A stretch of DNA of 64,000 bases from NCBI GenBank assembly GCA_964036275.1, contig CAXIWQ010000508.1:310001-374000 (forward strand), given 5' to 3'. The notes beneath the pieces are model-generated. The model did not search any database. It worked only from the letters and a program-made list of their open reading frames with translations, and was not told the DNA's origin. Every line of letters starts with the position of its first letter. Positions within the stretch are counted from its first letter, which is position 1. Shown piece after piece: positions 24,148 through 37,224 of the stretch. This DNA is from Litoditis marina (lineage: Eukaryota > Nematoda > Chromadorea > Rhabditida > Rhabditidae). Both the position numbers and the translations under genes were made by a program.

Positions 24148-25205
24148 CTGTGGCGCACAGCCACAAAATACGAATTGACGCGGTTATCGACTCTTTGCCT
24201 TGCAGCTACAGAGAACAGTTCATACGGCTATCAAATCTGTTGCTCCAGCTACAAAAACCTAATACGACAATCTATTCTGTGGCGCACAGCCACAAAATAC
24301 AAATTATCGCGGTTATCGACTTGTTGGCTTGCAGCTACAGAGAAAAGTTCATACGGCTATCAAGTCTGTTGCTCCCAGCTACAAAAACCTAATACGACTA
24401 TATATTCTGTGGCGCACAGCCACAAAAGACGAATTAACGCGGTTATTGACTCTTTGCCTCGCAGTTACAGAGAACATTTCATACGGCTATCAAATCTGTT
24501 GCTCCCAGCTACAAAAACCTAATACGACAATATATTCTGTGGCGCACAGCCACAAAGACGAATTAACGCGGTTATTGACATTTTGACTTGCAGCTACAAA
24601 AAAAAATCATACGGCTATCAAGTCTGTTGCTTCCAACTACAAAAACATAATACGACTTTATATTCTGTGGCGCACAGCCACAAAATACGAATTGACGCGG
24701 TTATCGACTCTTTGCCTTGCAGCTACAGAGAACAGTTCATACGGCTATCAAATCTGTTGCTCCCAGCTACAAAAACCTAATACGACAATCTATTCTGTGG
24801 CGCACAGCCACAAAATACAAATTATCGCGGTTATCGACTTGTTGGCTTGCAGCTACAGAGAAAAGTTCATACGGCTATCAAGTCTGTTGCTCCCAGCTAC
24901 AAAAACCTAATACGACTATATATTCTGTGGCGCACAGCCACAAAAGACGAATTAACGCGGTTATTGACTCTTTGCCTCGCAGTTACAGAGAACATTTCAT
25001 ACGGCTATCAAATCTGTTGCTCCCAGCTACAAAAACCTAATACGACAATATATTCTGTGGCGCACAGCCACAAAGACGAATTAACGCGGTTATTGACATT
25101 TTGACTTGCAGCTACAAAAAAAAATCATACGGCTATCAAGTCTGTTGCTTCCAACTACAAAAACATAATACGACTTTATATTCTGTGGCGCACAGCCACA
25201 AAATA
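24148..25205 (+). repeat. 4-monomer higher-order repeat, two copies (518 bp)
   Basis: Starting near the CAAAATACGAATTGACGCGG monomer, the order GAGAACAGTTC, GAGAAAAGTTC, CCTCGCAGTTAC, GACATTTT recurs after 518 bp (4 x 130 minus 2). The first copy carries a 1-bp deletion (GCTCCAGC at about 24243) that the second lacks. Confidence 0.8.
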
Positions 25206-25364
25206 CAAATTAACGCGGTTATTGACTCTTTGCCTTGCAGTTACAGAGAACATTTCATACGGCTATCAAATCTGTTGCTCCCAGCTACAAAAACCTAATA
25301 CGACTTTATATTATGTGGCGCACAGCCACAAAATACGATATAACGCGGTTATCGACTCTTTGCC

Positions 25365-25624
25365 TTGCAGCTACAGAAAAAAGTTTATACGGCTATCAAG
25401 TCTGTTGCTCATGGCTACAAAAACCTAATACGACTTTATATCCTGTGGCGCACAGCCACAAAAGACAAATTAACGCGGTTATTACCTCTTTGCCTTGCAG
25501 CTACAGAAAAAAGTTTATACGGCTATCAAGTCTGTTGCTCATGGCTACAAAAACCTAATACGACTTTATATCCTGTGGCGCACAGCCACAAAAGACAAAT
25601 TAACGCGGTTATTACCTCTTTGCC
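25365..25624 (+). repeat. Tandem pair of identical monomers
   Basis: The GCTCATGGCTAC class monomer starting at 25365 is followed by the same class at 25495, an offset of exactly 130 bp. Elsewhere in the left half this class is usually flanked by other classes, so this is a local one-monomer duplication. Confidence 0.75.
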
Positions 25625-26403
25625 TTGCAGCTACAGAAAAAAGTTCATACGGCTATCAAGTCTGTTGCTCCCAGCTACAAAAACCTAATACGACTTTATA
25701 TTCTGTGGCGCACAGCCACAAAAGACAAATTAACGCGGTTATTGACTCTTTGCCGTGCAGCTACAGGAAAAAGGTTATACGGCTATCAAGTATGTTGCTC
25801 CCAGCTACAAAAACCTGATACGACTATCTATTCTGTGGCGCACAGCCACAAATACGAATTAACGCGGGTATCGACTCTTTGCCTTGCAGCTACAGAGAAC
25901 AGTTCATACGGCTATCAAATCTGTCGCTCCCAGCTACAAAAACCTAATACGACAATCTATTCTGTGGCGCACAGCCACAAAACACGAAATATCGCGGTTA
26001 TCCACTTGTTGGCTTGCAGCTACAGAGAAAAGTTCATACGGATATCAAGTATGTTGCTCCCAGCTACAAAAACCTGATACGACAATATATTCTGTGGCGC
26101 ACAGCCACAAAAGACAAATTAACGCGGTTATTACTTCTTTGCCTTGCAGCTACAGAAAAAAGTTCATACGGCCATCAAGTCTGTTGCTCCCAGCTACAAA
26201 AACCTAATACGACTTCATATTCTGTGGCGCACAGCCACAAAAGACGAATTAACGCGGTTATTGACTCTTTGCCGTGCAGCTACAGGAAAAAGGTTATACG
26301 GCTACCAAGTATGTTGCTCCCAGCTACAAAAACCTAATACGACTATCTATTCTGTGGCGCACAGCCACAAAATACGAATTATCGCGGTTATCGACTTGTT
26401 GGC

Positions 26404-28740
26404 TTGCAGCTACAGAGAAAAGTTCATACGGCTATCAAGTCTGTTGCTCCCAGCTACAAAACCCTAATACGACTATATGTTCTGTGGCGCACAGCCACAA
26501 AAGACGAATTAACGCGGTTATTGACTCTTTGCCTCGCAGTTACAGAGAACATTTCATACGGCTATCAAATCTGTTGCTCCCAGCTACAAAAACCTAATAC
26601 GACTTTATATTCTGTGGCGCACAGCCACAAAAGACAAATTAACGCGGTTATTGACTCTTTGCCGTGCAGCTACAGAAAAAAGTTTATATGGCTATCAAGT
26701 ATGTTGCTCCCAGCTAGAAAAACCCAATACAACTATCTATTCTGTGGCACACAGCCACAAAATACGATATAACGCGGTTATCGACTCTTTGCCTTGCAGC
26801 TACAGAAAAAAGTTTATACGGCTATCAAGTCTGTTGCTCATGGCTACAAAAACCTAATACGACTTTATATCCTGTGGCGCACAGCCACAAAAGACAAATT
26901 AACGCGGTTATTACCTCTTTGCCTTGCAGCTACAGAAAAAAGTTCATACGGCTATCAAGTCTGTTGCTCCCAGCTACAAAAACCTAATACGACTTTATAT
27001 TCTGTGGCGCACAGCCACAAAAGACGAATTAACGCGGTTATTGACTCTTTGCCGTGCAGCTACAGGAAAAAGGTTATACGGCTACCAAGTATGTTGCTCC
27101 CAGCTACAAAAACCTAATACGACTATCTATTCTGTGGCGCACAGCCACAAAATACGAATTGACGCGGTTATCGACTCTTTGCCTTGCAGCTACAGAGAAC
27201 AGTTCATACGGCTATCAAATCTGTTGCTCCCAGCTACAAAAACCTAATACGACAATCTATTCTGTGGCGCACAGCCACAAAATACAAATTATCGCGGTTA
27301 TCGACTTGTTGGCTTGCAGCTACAGAGAAAAGTTCATACGGCTATCAAGTCTGTTGCTCCCAGCTACAAAACCCTAATACGACTATATATTCTGTGGCGC
27401 ACAGCCACAAAAGACGAATTAACGCGGTTATTGACTCTTTGCCTCGCAGTTACAGAGAACATTTCATACGGCTATCAAATCTGTTGCTCCCAGCTACAAA
27501 AACCTAATACGACTTTATATTCTGTGGCGCACAGCCAGAAAAGACAAATTAACGCGGTTATTGACTCTTTGCCGTGCAGCTACAGAAAAAAGTTTATATG
27601 GCTATCAAGTATGTTGCTCCAGCTAGAAAAACCCAATACAACTATCTATTCTGTGGCACACAGCCACAAAATACGATATAACGCGGTTATCGACTCTTTG
27701 CCTTGCAGCTACAGAAAAAAGTTTATACGGCTATCAAGTCTGTTGCTCATGGCTACAAAAACCTAATACGACTTTATATCCTGTGGCGCACAGCCACAAA
27801 AGACAAATTAACGCGGTTATTACCTCTTTGCCTTGCAGCTACAGAAAAAAGTTCATACGGCTATCAAGTCTGTTGCTCCCAGCTACAAAAACCTAATACG
27901 ACTTTATATTCTGTGGCGCACAGCCACAAAAGACGAATTAACGCGGTTATTGACTCTTTGCCGTGCAGCTACAGGAAAAAGGTTATACGGCTACCAAGTA
28001 TGTTGCTCCCAGCTACAAAAACCTAATACGACTATCTATTCTGTGGCGCACAGCCACAAAATACGAATTGACGCGGTTATCGACTCTTTGCCTTGCAGCT
28101 ACAGAGAACAGTTCATACGGCTATCAAATCTGTTGCTCCCAGCTACAAAAACCTAATACGACAATCTATTCTGTGGCGCACAGCCACAAAATACAAATTA
28201 TCGCGGTTATCGACTTGTTGGCTTGCAGCTACAGAGAAAAGTTCATACGGCTATCAAGTCTGTTGCTCCCAGCTACAAAACCCTAATACGACTATATATT
28301 CTGTGGCGCACAGCCACAAAAGACGAATTAACGCGGTTATTGACTCTTTGCCTCGCAGTTACAGAGAACATTTCATACGGCTATCAAATCTGTTGCTCCC
28401 AGCTACAAAAACCTAATACGACTTTATATTCTGTGGCGCACAGCCAGAAAAGACAAATTAACGCGGTTATTGACTCTTTGCCGTGCAGCTACAGAAAAAA
28501 GTTTATATGGCTATCAAGTATGTTGCTCCCAGCTAGAAAAAAACCCAATACAACTATCTATTCTGTGGCACACAGCCACAAAATACGATATAACGCGGTT
28601 ATCGACTCTTTGCCTTGCAGCTACAGAAAAAAGTTTATACGGCTATCAAGTCTGTTGCTCATGGCTACAAAAACCTAATACGACTTTATATCCTGTGGCG
28701 CACAGCCACAAAAGACAAATTAACGCGGTTATTACCTCTT
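26404..28740 (+). repeat. 7-monomer higher-order repeat, about 2.6 copies (909 bp)
   Basis: Copies start at 26404, 27314 and 28223 (offsets 910 and 909 bp). Markers are CTACAAAACCCTAATACG in all three, and CACAGCCAGAAAAGAC in the second and third (about 27534 and 28443). The second copy has a 1-bp deletion (GCTCCAGC) and the third an AA insertion (GCTAGAAAAAAACCC). This is an ongoing tandem expansion with private indels. Confidence 0.83.
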
Positions 28741-28819
28741 TGCTTGCAGCTACAGAAAAAAGTTCATACGGCTATCAAGTCTGTTGCTCCCAGCTACAAA
28801 AACCTAATACGACTTTATA

Positions 28820-29940
28820 TTCTGTGGCGCACAGCCACAAAAGACAAATTAACGCGGTTATTGACTCTTTGCCGTGCAGCTACAGGAAAAAGGTTATACG
28901 GCTGACAAGTATGTTGCTCCCAGCTACAAAAACCTGATACGACTATCTATTCTGTGGCGCACAGCCACAAAATACGAATTAACGCGGTTATCGACTCTTT
29001 GCCTTGCAGCTACAGAGAACAGTTCATACGGCTATCACATCTGTCGCTCCCAGCTACAAAAACCTAATACGACAATCTATTCTGTGGCGCACAGCCACAA
29101 AACACGAAATATCGCGGTTATCGACTTGTTGGCTTGCAGCTACAGAGAAAAGTTCATACGGCTATCAAGTCTGTTGCTCCCAGCTACAAAAACCTGATAC
29201 GACAATATATTCTGTGGCGCACAGCCACAAAAGACAAATTAACGCGGTTATTACTTCTTTGCCTTGCAGCTACAGAAAAAAGTTCATACGGCTATCAAGT
29301 CTGTTGCTCCCAGCTACAAAAACCTGATACGACAATATATTCTGTGGCGCACAGCCACAAAAGACAAATTAACGCGGTTATTACTTCTTTGCCTTGCAGC
29401 TACAGAAAAAAGTTCATACGGCCATCAAGTCTGTTGCTCCCAGCTACAAAAACCTAATACGACTTCATATTCTGTGGCGCACAGCCACAAAAGACGAATT
29501 AACGCGGTTATTGACTCTTTGCCGTGCAGCTACAGGAAAAAGGTTATACGGCTGACAAGTATGTTGCTCCCAGCTACAAAAACCTGATACGACTATCTAT
29601 TCTGTGGCGCACAGCCACAAAATACGAATTAACGCGGTTATCGACTCTTTGCCTTGCAGCTACAGAGAACAGTTCATACGGCTATCACATCTGTCGCTCC
29701 CAGCTACAAAAACCTAATACGACAATCTATTCTGTGGCGCACAGCCACAAAACACGAAATATCGCGGTTATCGACTTGTTGGCTTGCAGCTACAGAGAAA
29801 AGTTCATACGGCTATCAAGTCTGTTGCTCCCAGCTACAAAAACCTGATACGACAATATATTCTGTGGCGCACAGCCACAAAAGACAAATTAACGCGGTTA
29901 TTACTTCTTTGCCTTGCAGCTACAGAAAAAAGTTCATACG
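28820..29940 (+). repeat. 5-monomer higher-order repeat, two copies (650 bp)
   Basis: Monomers near 28830-29290 recur at 29480-29940 with an offset of exactly 650 bp. The marker CGGCTGACAAG (about 28900 and 29550) was seen only in these two places. CACATCTGTCGCTCC is shared as well. Confidence 0.82.
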
Positions 29941-32726
29941 GCCATCAAGTCTGTTGCTCCCAGCTACAAAAACCTAATACGACTTCATATTCTGTGGCGC
30001 ACAGCCACAAAAGACGAATTAACGCGGTATTGACTCTTTGCCGTGCAGCTACAGGAAAAAGGTTATACGGCTACCAAGTATGTTGCTCCCAGCTACAAAA
30101 ACCTAATACGACTATCTATTCTGTGGCGCACAGCCACAAAACACGAATTGACGCGGTTATCGACTCTTTGCCTTGCAGCTACAGAGAACAGTTCATACGG
30201 CTATCACATCTGTCGCTCCCAGCTACAAAAACCTAATACGACAATCTATTCTGTGGCGCACAGCCACAAAACACGAAATATCGCGGTTATCGACTTGTTG
30301 GCTTGCAACTACAGAGAAAAGTTCAATACGGCTATCAAGTCTGTTCCTCCCAGCTACAAAAACCTGATACGACAATATATTCTGTGGCGCACAGCCACAA
30401 AAGACAAATTAACGCGGTTATTACTTCTTTGCCTTGCAGCTACAGAAAAAAGTTCATACGGCCATCAAGTCTGTTGCTCCCAGCTACAAAAACCTAATAC
30501 GACTTCATATTCTGTGGCGCACAGCCACAAAAGACGAATTAACGCGGTTATTGACTCTTTGCCGTGCAGCTACAGGAAAAAGGTTATACGGCTACCAAGT
30601 ATGTTGCTCCCAGCTACAAAAACCTAATACGACTATCTATTCTGTGGCGCACAGCCACAAAATACGAATTGACGCGGTTATCTACTCTTTGCCTTGCAGC
30701 TACAGAGAACAGTTCATACGGCTATCAAATCTGTTGCTCCCAGCTACAAAAACCTAATACGACAATCTATTCTGTGGCGCACAGCCACAAAATACAAATT
30801 ATCGCGGTTATCGACTTGTTGGCTTGCAGCTACAGAGAAAAGTTCATACGGCTATCAAGTCTGTTGCTCCCAGCTACAAAACCCTAATACGACTATATAT
30901 TCTGTGGCGCACAGCCACAAAAGACGAATTAACGCGGTTATTGACTCTTTGCCGTGCAGCTACAGAAAAAAGTTTATATGGCTATCAAGTATGTTGCTCC
31001 CAGCTAGAAAAACCCAATACAACTATCTATTCTGTGGCACACAGCCACAAAATACGATATAACGCGGTTATCGACTCTTTGCCTTGCAGCTACAAAAAAA
31101 AGTTTATACGGCTATCAAGTCTGTTGCTCATGGCTACAAAAACCTAATACGACTTTATATCCTATGGCGCACAGCCACAAAAGACAAATTAACGCGGTTA
31201 TTACCTCTTTGCCTTGCAGCTACAGAAAAAAGTTCATACGGCTATCAAGTCTGTTGCTCATGGCTACAAAAACCTAATACGACTTTATATCCTATGGCGC
31301 ACAGCCACAAAAGACAAATTAACGCGGTTATTACCTCTTTGCCTTGCAGCTACAGAAAAAAGTTCATACGGCTATCAAGTCTGTTGCTCCCAGCTACAAA
31401 AACCTGATACGACAATCTATTCTGTGGCGCACAGCCACAAAAGACAAATTAACGCGGTTATTACCTCTTTGCCTTGCAGCTACAGAAAAAAGTTCATACG
31501 GCTATCAAGTCTGTTGCTCCCAGCTACAAAAACCTGATACGACAATCTATTCTGTGGCGCACAGCCACAAAAGACAAATTAACGCGGTTATTACCTCTTT
31601 GCCTTGCAGCTACAGAAAAAAGTTCATACGGCTATCAAGTCTGTTGCTCCCAGCTACAAAAACCTAATACGACTTTATATTCTGTGGCGCACAGCCACAA
31701 AAGACAAATTAACGCGGTTATTGACTCTTTGCCGTGCAGCTACAGGAAAAAGGTTATACGGCTATCAAATATGTTGCTCCCAGCTACAAAAACCTAATAC
31801 GACTATCTATTCTGTGGCGCACTGCCACAAAATACGAATTATCGCGGTTATCGACTTGTTGGCTTGCAGCTACATAGAAAAGTTCATACGGCTATCAAGT
31901 CTGTTGCTCCCAGCTACAAAAACCTGATACGACAATCTATTCTGTGGCGCACAGCCACAAAAGACAAATTAACGCGGTTATTACCTCTTTGCCTTGCAGC
32001 TACAGAAAAAAATTCATACGGCTATCAAGTCTGTTGCTCCCAGCTACGAAAACCTAATACGACTCTATATTCTGTGGCGCACAGTTACAAAAGACAAATT
32101 AACGCGGATATTGACTCTTTGCCGTGCAGCTACAGGAAAAAGGTTATACGGCTATCAAGTATGTTGCTCCCAGCTAAAAAAACCTAATACGACTATCTAT
32201 TCTGTGGCGCACAGCCACAGAATACGAATTAACGCGGTTATCGACTCTTTGCCTTGCAGCTACAGAGAACAGTTCATACGGCTATCAAGTCTGTTGCTCC
32301 CAGCTACAAAAACCTAATACGACTATATATTCTGTGGCGCACAGCCACAAAAGACGAATTAACGCGGTTATTGACTCTTTGCCTCGCAGTTACAGAGAAT
32401 ATTTCATACGGCTATCAAATCTGTTGCTCCCAGCTACAAAAACCTAATACGACAATCTATTCTGTGGCGCACAGCCACAAAAGACAAATTAACGCGGTTA
32501 TTGACTCTTTGCCGTGCAGCTACAGGAAAAAGGTTATACGGCTACCAAGTATGTTGCTCCCAGCTACAAAAACCTAATACGACTATATATTCTGTGGCGC
32601 ACAGCCACAAAATACGAATTGACGCGGTTATCGACTCTTTGCCTTGCAGCTACAGAGAACAGTTCATACGGCTATCAAATCTGTTGCTCCCAGCTACAAA
32701 AACCTAATACGACAATCTATTCTGTG

Positions 32727-32740
32727 GCGCACACAAAATA
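32727..32740 (+). repeat. First 4-bp deletion variant of the inverted-repeat region
   Basis: GCGCACAGCCACAAAATAC is shortened to GCGCACACAAAATAC, removing most of the right arm of the inverted repeat. The same variant recurs near 34,533, 36,728 and 40,092, always within copies of larger duplicated blocks. It was not seen left of 32 kb. Confidence 0.85.
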
Positions 32741-33740
32741 CAAATTATCGCGGTTATCGACTTGTTGGCTTGCAGCTACAGAGAAAAGTTCATACGGCTA
32801 TCAAGTTTGTTGCTCCCAGCTACAAAAACCTAATACGACTATATATTCTGTGGCGCACAGCCACAAAAGACGAATTAACGCGGTTATTGACTCTTTGCCT
32901 CGCAGTTACAGAGAACATTTCATACGGCTATCAAATCTGTTGCTCCCAGCTACAAAAACCTAATACGACAATCTATTCTGAGGCGCACAGCCACAAAGAC
33001 GAATTAACGCGGTTATTGACATTTTGACTTGCAGCTACAAAAAAAAAATCATACGGCTATCAAGTCTGTTGCTTCCAACTACAAAAACATAATACGACTT
33101 TATATTCTGTGGCGCACAGCCACAAAATACAAATTAACGCGGTTATTGACTCTTTGCCTTGCAGTTACAGAGAACATTTCATACGGCTATCAAATCTGTT
33201 GCTCCCAGCTACAAAAACCTAATACGACTTTATATTCTGTGGCGCACAGCCACAAAAGACAAATTAACGCGGTTATTACCTCTTTGCCTTGCAGCTACAG
33301 AAAAAAGTTTATACGGCTATCAAGTCTGTTGCTCCCAGCTACAAAAACCTAATACGACAATCTATTCTGTGGCGCACAGCCACAAAATACGAATTTACGC
33401 GGTTATCGACTTGTTGGCTTGCAGCTACAGAGAAAAGTTCATACGGCTATCAAGTCTGTTGCTCCCAGCTACAAAAACCTGATACGACAATCTATTCTGT
33501 GGCGCACAGCCACAAAAGACAAATTAACGCGGTTATTACCTCTTTGCCTTGCAGCTACAGAAAAAAGTTCATACGGCTATCAAGTCTGTTGCTCCCAGCT
33601 ACGAAAACCTAATTCGACTTTATATTCTGTGGCGCACAGCCACAAAAGACAAATTAACGCGGTTATTGACTCTTTGCCGTGCAGCTACAGGAAAAAGGTT
33701 ATACGGCTATCAAGTATGTTGCTCCCAGCTACAAAAACCT

Positions 33741-33750
33741 AATACTATTC
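33741..33750 (+). repeat. First 7-bp deletion variant (AATACTATTC)
   Basis: AATACGACTATCTATTC becomes AATACTATTC, a loss of 7 bp that gives a 123-bp monomer. This is the leftmost example in the window. The variant recurs about twenty times up to about 59,982 and is absent from the first 33 kb. Confidence 0.9.
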
Positions 33751-36700
33751 TGTGGCGCACAGCCACAAAATACGAATTAACGCGGTTATCGACTCTTTGC
33801 CTTGCAGCTACAGAGAACAGTCCATACGGCTATCAAATCTGTTGCTCCCAGCTACAAAAACCTAATACGACAATCTATTCTGTGGCGCACAGCCACAAAA
33901 TACAAATTAACGCGGTTATTGACTCTTTGCCGTGCAGCTACAGGAAAAAGATTATACGGCTATCAAGTATGTTGCTCCCAGCTACAAAAACCTAATACTA
34001 TTCTGTGGCGCACAGCCACAAAATACGAATTAACGCGGTTATCGACTCTTTGCCTTGCAGCTACAGAGAACAGTCCATACGGCTATCAAATCTGTTGCTC
34101 CCAGCTACAAAAACCTAATACGACAATCTATTCTGTGGCGCACAGCCACAAAATACAAATTATCGCGGTTATCGACTTGTTGGCTTGCAGCTACAGAGAA
34201 AAGTTCATACGGCTATCAAGTCTGTTGCTCCCAGCTACAAAACCCTAATACGACTATATATTCTGTGGCGCACAGCCACAAAAGACAAATTAACGCGGTT
34301 ATTGACTCTTTGCCGTGCAGCTACAGGAAAAAGGTTATACGGCTACCAAGTATGTTGCTCCCAGCTACAAAAACCTAATACGACTATATATTCTGTGGCG
34401 CACAGCCACAAAATACGAATTGACGCGGTTATCGACTCTTTGCCTTGCAGCTACAGAGAACAGTTCATACGGCTATCAAATCTGTTGCTCCCAGCTACAA
34501 AAACCTAATACGACAATCTATTCTGTGGCGCACACAAAATACAAATTATCGCGGTTATCGACTTGTTGGCTTGCAGCTACAGAGAAAAGTTCATACGGCT
34601 ATCAAGTTTGTTGCTCCCAGCTACAAAAACCTAGTACGACTATATATTCTGTGGCGCACAGCCACAAAAGACGAATTAACGCGGTTATTGACTCTTTGCC
34701 TCGCAGTTACAGAGAACATTTCATACGGCTATCAAATCTGTTGCTCCCAGCTACAAAAACCTAATACGACAATCTATTCTGAGGCGCACAGCCACAAAGA
34801 CGAATTAACGCGGTTATTGACATTTTGACTTGCAGCTACAAAAAAAAAATCATACGGCTATCAAGTCTGTTGCTTCCAACTACAAAAACATAATACGACT
34901 TTATATTCTGTGGCGCACAGCCACAAAATACAAATTAACGCGGTTATTGACTCTTTGCCTTGCAGTTACAGAGAACATTTCATACGGCTATCAAATCTGT
35001 TGCTCCCAGCTACAAAAACCTAATACGACTTTATATTCTGTGGCGCACAGCCACAAAAGACAAATTAACGCGGTTATTACCTCTTTGCCTTGCAGCTACA
35101 GAAAAAAGTTTATACGGCTATCAAGTCTGTTGCTCCCAGCTACAAAAACCTAATACGACAATCTATTCTGTGGCGCACAGCCACAAAATACGAATTTACG
35201 CGGTTATCGACTTGTTGGCTTGCAGCTACAGAGAAAAGTTCATACGGCTATCAAGTCTGTTGCTCCCAGCTACAAAAACCTGATACGACAATCTATTCTG
35301 TGGCGCACAGCCACAAAAGACAAATTAACGCGGTTATTACCTCTTTGCCTTGCAGCTACAGAAAAAAGTTCATACGGCTATCAAGTCTGTTGCTCCCAGC
35401 TACGAAAACCTAATTCGACTTTATATTCTGTGGCGCACAGCCACAAAAGACAAATTAACGCGGTTATTGACTCTTTGCCGTGCAGCTACAGGAAAAAGGT
35501 TATACGGCTATCAAGTATGTTGCTCCCAGCTACAAAAACCTAATACTATTCTGTGGCGCACAGCCACAAAATACGAATTAACGCGGTTATCGACTCTTTG
35601 CCTTGCAGCTACAGAGAACAGTCCATACGGCTATCAAATCTGTTGCTCCCAGCTACAAAAACCTAATACGACAATCTATTCTGTGGCGCACAGCCACAAA
35701 ATACAAATTATCGCGGTTATCGACTTGTTGGCTTGCAGCTACAGAGAAAAGTTCATACGGCTATCAAGTCTGTTGCTCCCAGCTACAAAACCCTAATACG
35801 ACTATATATTCTGTGGCGCACAGCCACAAAAGACGAATTAACGCGGTTATTGACTCTTTGCCTCGCAGTTACAGAGAACATTTCATACGGCTATCAAATC
35901 TGTTGCTCCCAGCTACAAAAACCTAATACGACTTTATATTCTGTGGCGCACAGCCACAAAAGACAAATTAACGCGGTTATTACCTCTTTGCCTTGCAGCT
36001 ACAGAAAAAAGTTCATACGGCTATCAAGTCTGTTGCTCCCAGCTACAAAAACCTGATACGACAATCTATTCTGTGGCGCACAGCCACAAAAGACAAATTA
36101 ACGCGGTTATTACCTCTTTGCCTTGCAGCTACAGAAAAAAGTTCATACGGCTATCAAGTCTGTTGCTCCCAGCTACAAAAACCTGATACGACAATCTATT
36201 CTGTGGCGCACAGCCACAAAAGACAAATTAACGCGGTTATTACCTCTTTGTCTTGCAGCTACAGAAAAAAGTTCATACGGCTATCAAGTCTGTTGCTCCC
36301 AGCTACAAAAACCTAATACGACTTTATATTCTGTGGCGCACAGCCACAAAAGACAAATTAACGCGGTTATTGACTCTTTGCCGTGCAGCTACAGGAAAAA
36401 GGTTATACGGCTATCAAATATGTTGCTCCCAGCTACAAAAACCTAATACGACTATCTATTCTGTGGCGCACAGCCACAAAATACGAATTATCGCGGTTAT
36501 CGACTTGTTGGCTTGCAGCTACAGAGAAAAGTTCATACGGCTATCAAGTTTGTTGCTCCCAGCTACAAAAACCTAATACGACTATATATTCTGTGGCGCA
36601 CAGCCACAAAAGACGAATTAGCGCGGTTATTGACTCTTTGCCTCGCAGTTACAGAGAACATTTCATACGGCCATCAAATCTGTTGCTCCCAGCTACAAAA

Positions 36701-37224
36701 ACCTAATACGACAATCTATTCTGAGGCGCACACAAAATACAAATTATCGCGGTTATCGACTTGTTGGCTTGCAGCTACAGAGAAAAGTTCATACGGCTAT
36801 CAAGTTTGTTGCTCCCAGCTACAAAAACCTAATACGACTATATATTCTGTGGCGCACAGCCACAAAAGACGAATTAACGCGGTTATTGACTCTTTGCCTC
36901 GCAGTTACAGAGAACATTTCATACGGCTATCAAATCTGTTGCTCCCAGCTACAAAAACCTAATACGACAATCTATTCTGAGGCGCACAGCCACAAAGACG
37001 AATTAACGCGGTTATTGACATTTTGACTTGCAGCTACAAAAAAAAATCATACGGCTATCAAGTCTGTTGCTTCCAACTACAAAAACATAATACGACTTTA
37101 TATTCTGTGGCGCACAGCCACAAAATACAAATTAACGCGGTTATTGACTCTTTGCCTTGCAGTTACAGAGAACATTTCATACGGCTATCAAATCTGTTGC
37201 TCCCAGCTACAAAAACCTAATACG

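Larger units (their letters stand above)
32455..35710 (+). repeat. 14-monomer higher-order repeat, 1.8 copies (1,801 bp)
   Basis: 32455-34255 recurs from 34256 to about 35710 at an offset of 1,801 bp. This equals 14 x 130 minus 19, accounted for by two 7-bp deletions, one 4-bp deletion and one missing A inside the unit. Both copies carry GCGCACACAAAATAC (32731, 34532) and CTGAGGCGCAC (about 32980, 34781). Confidence 0.85.
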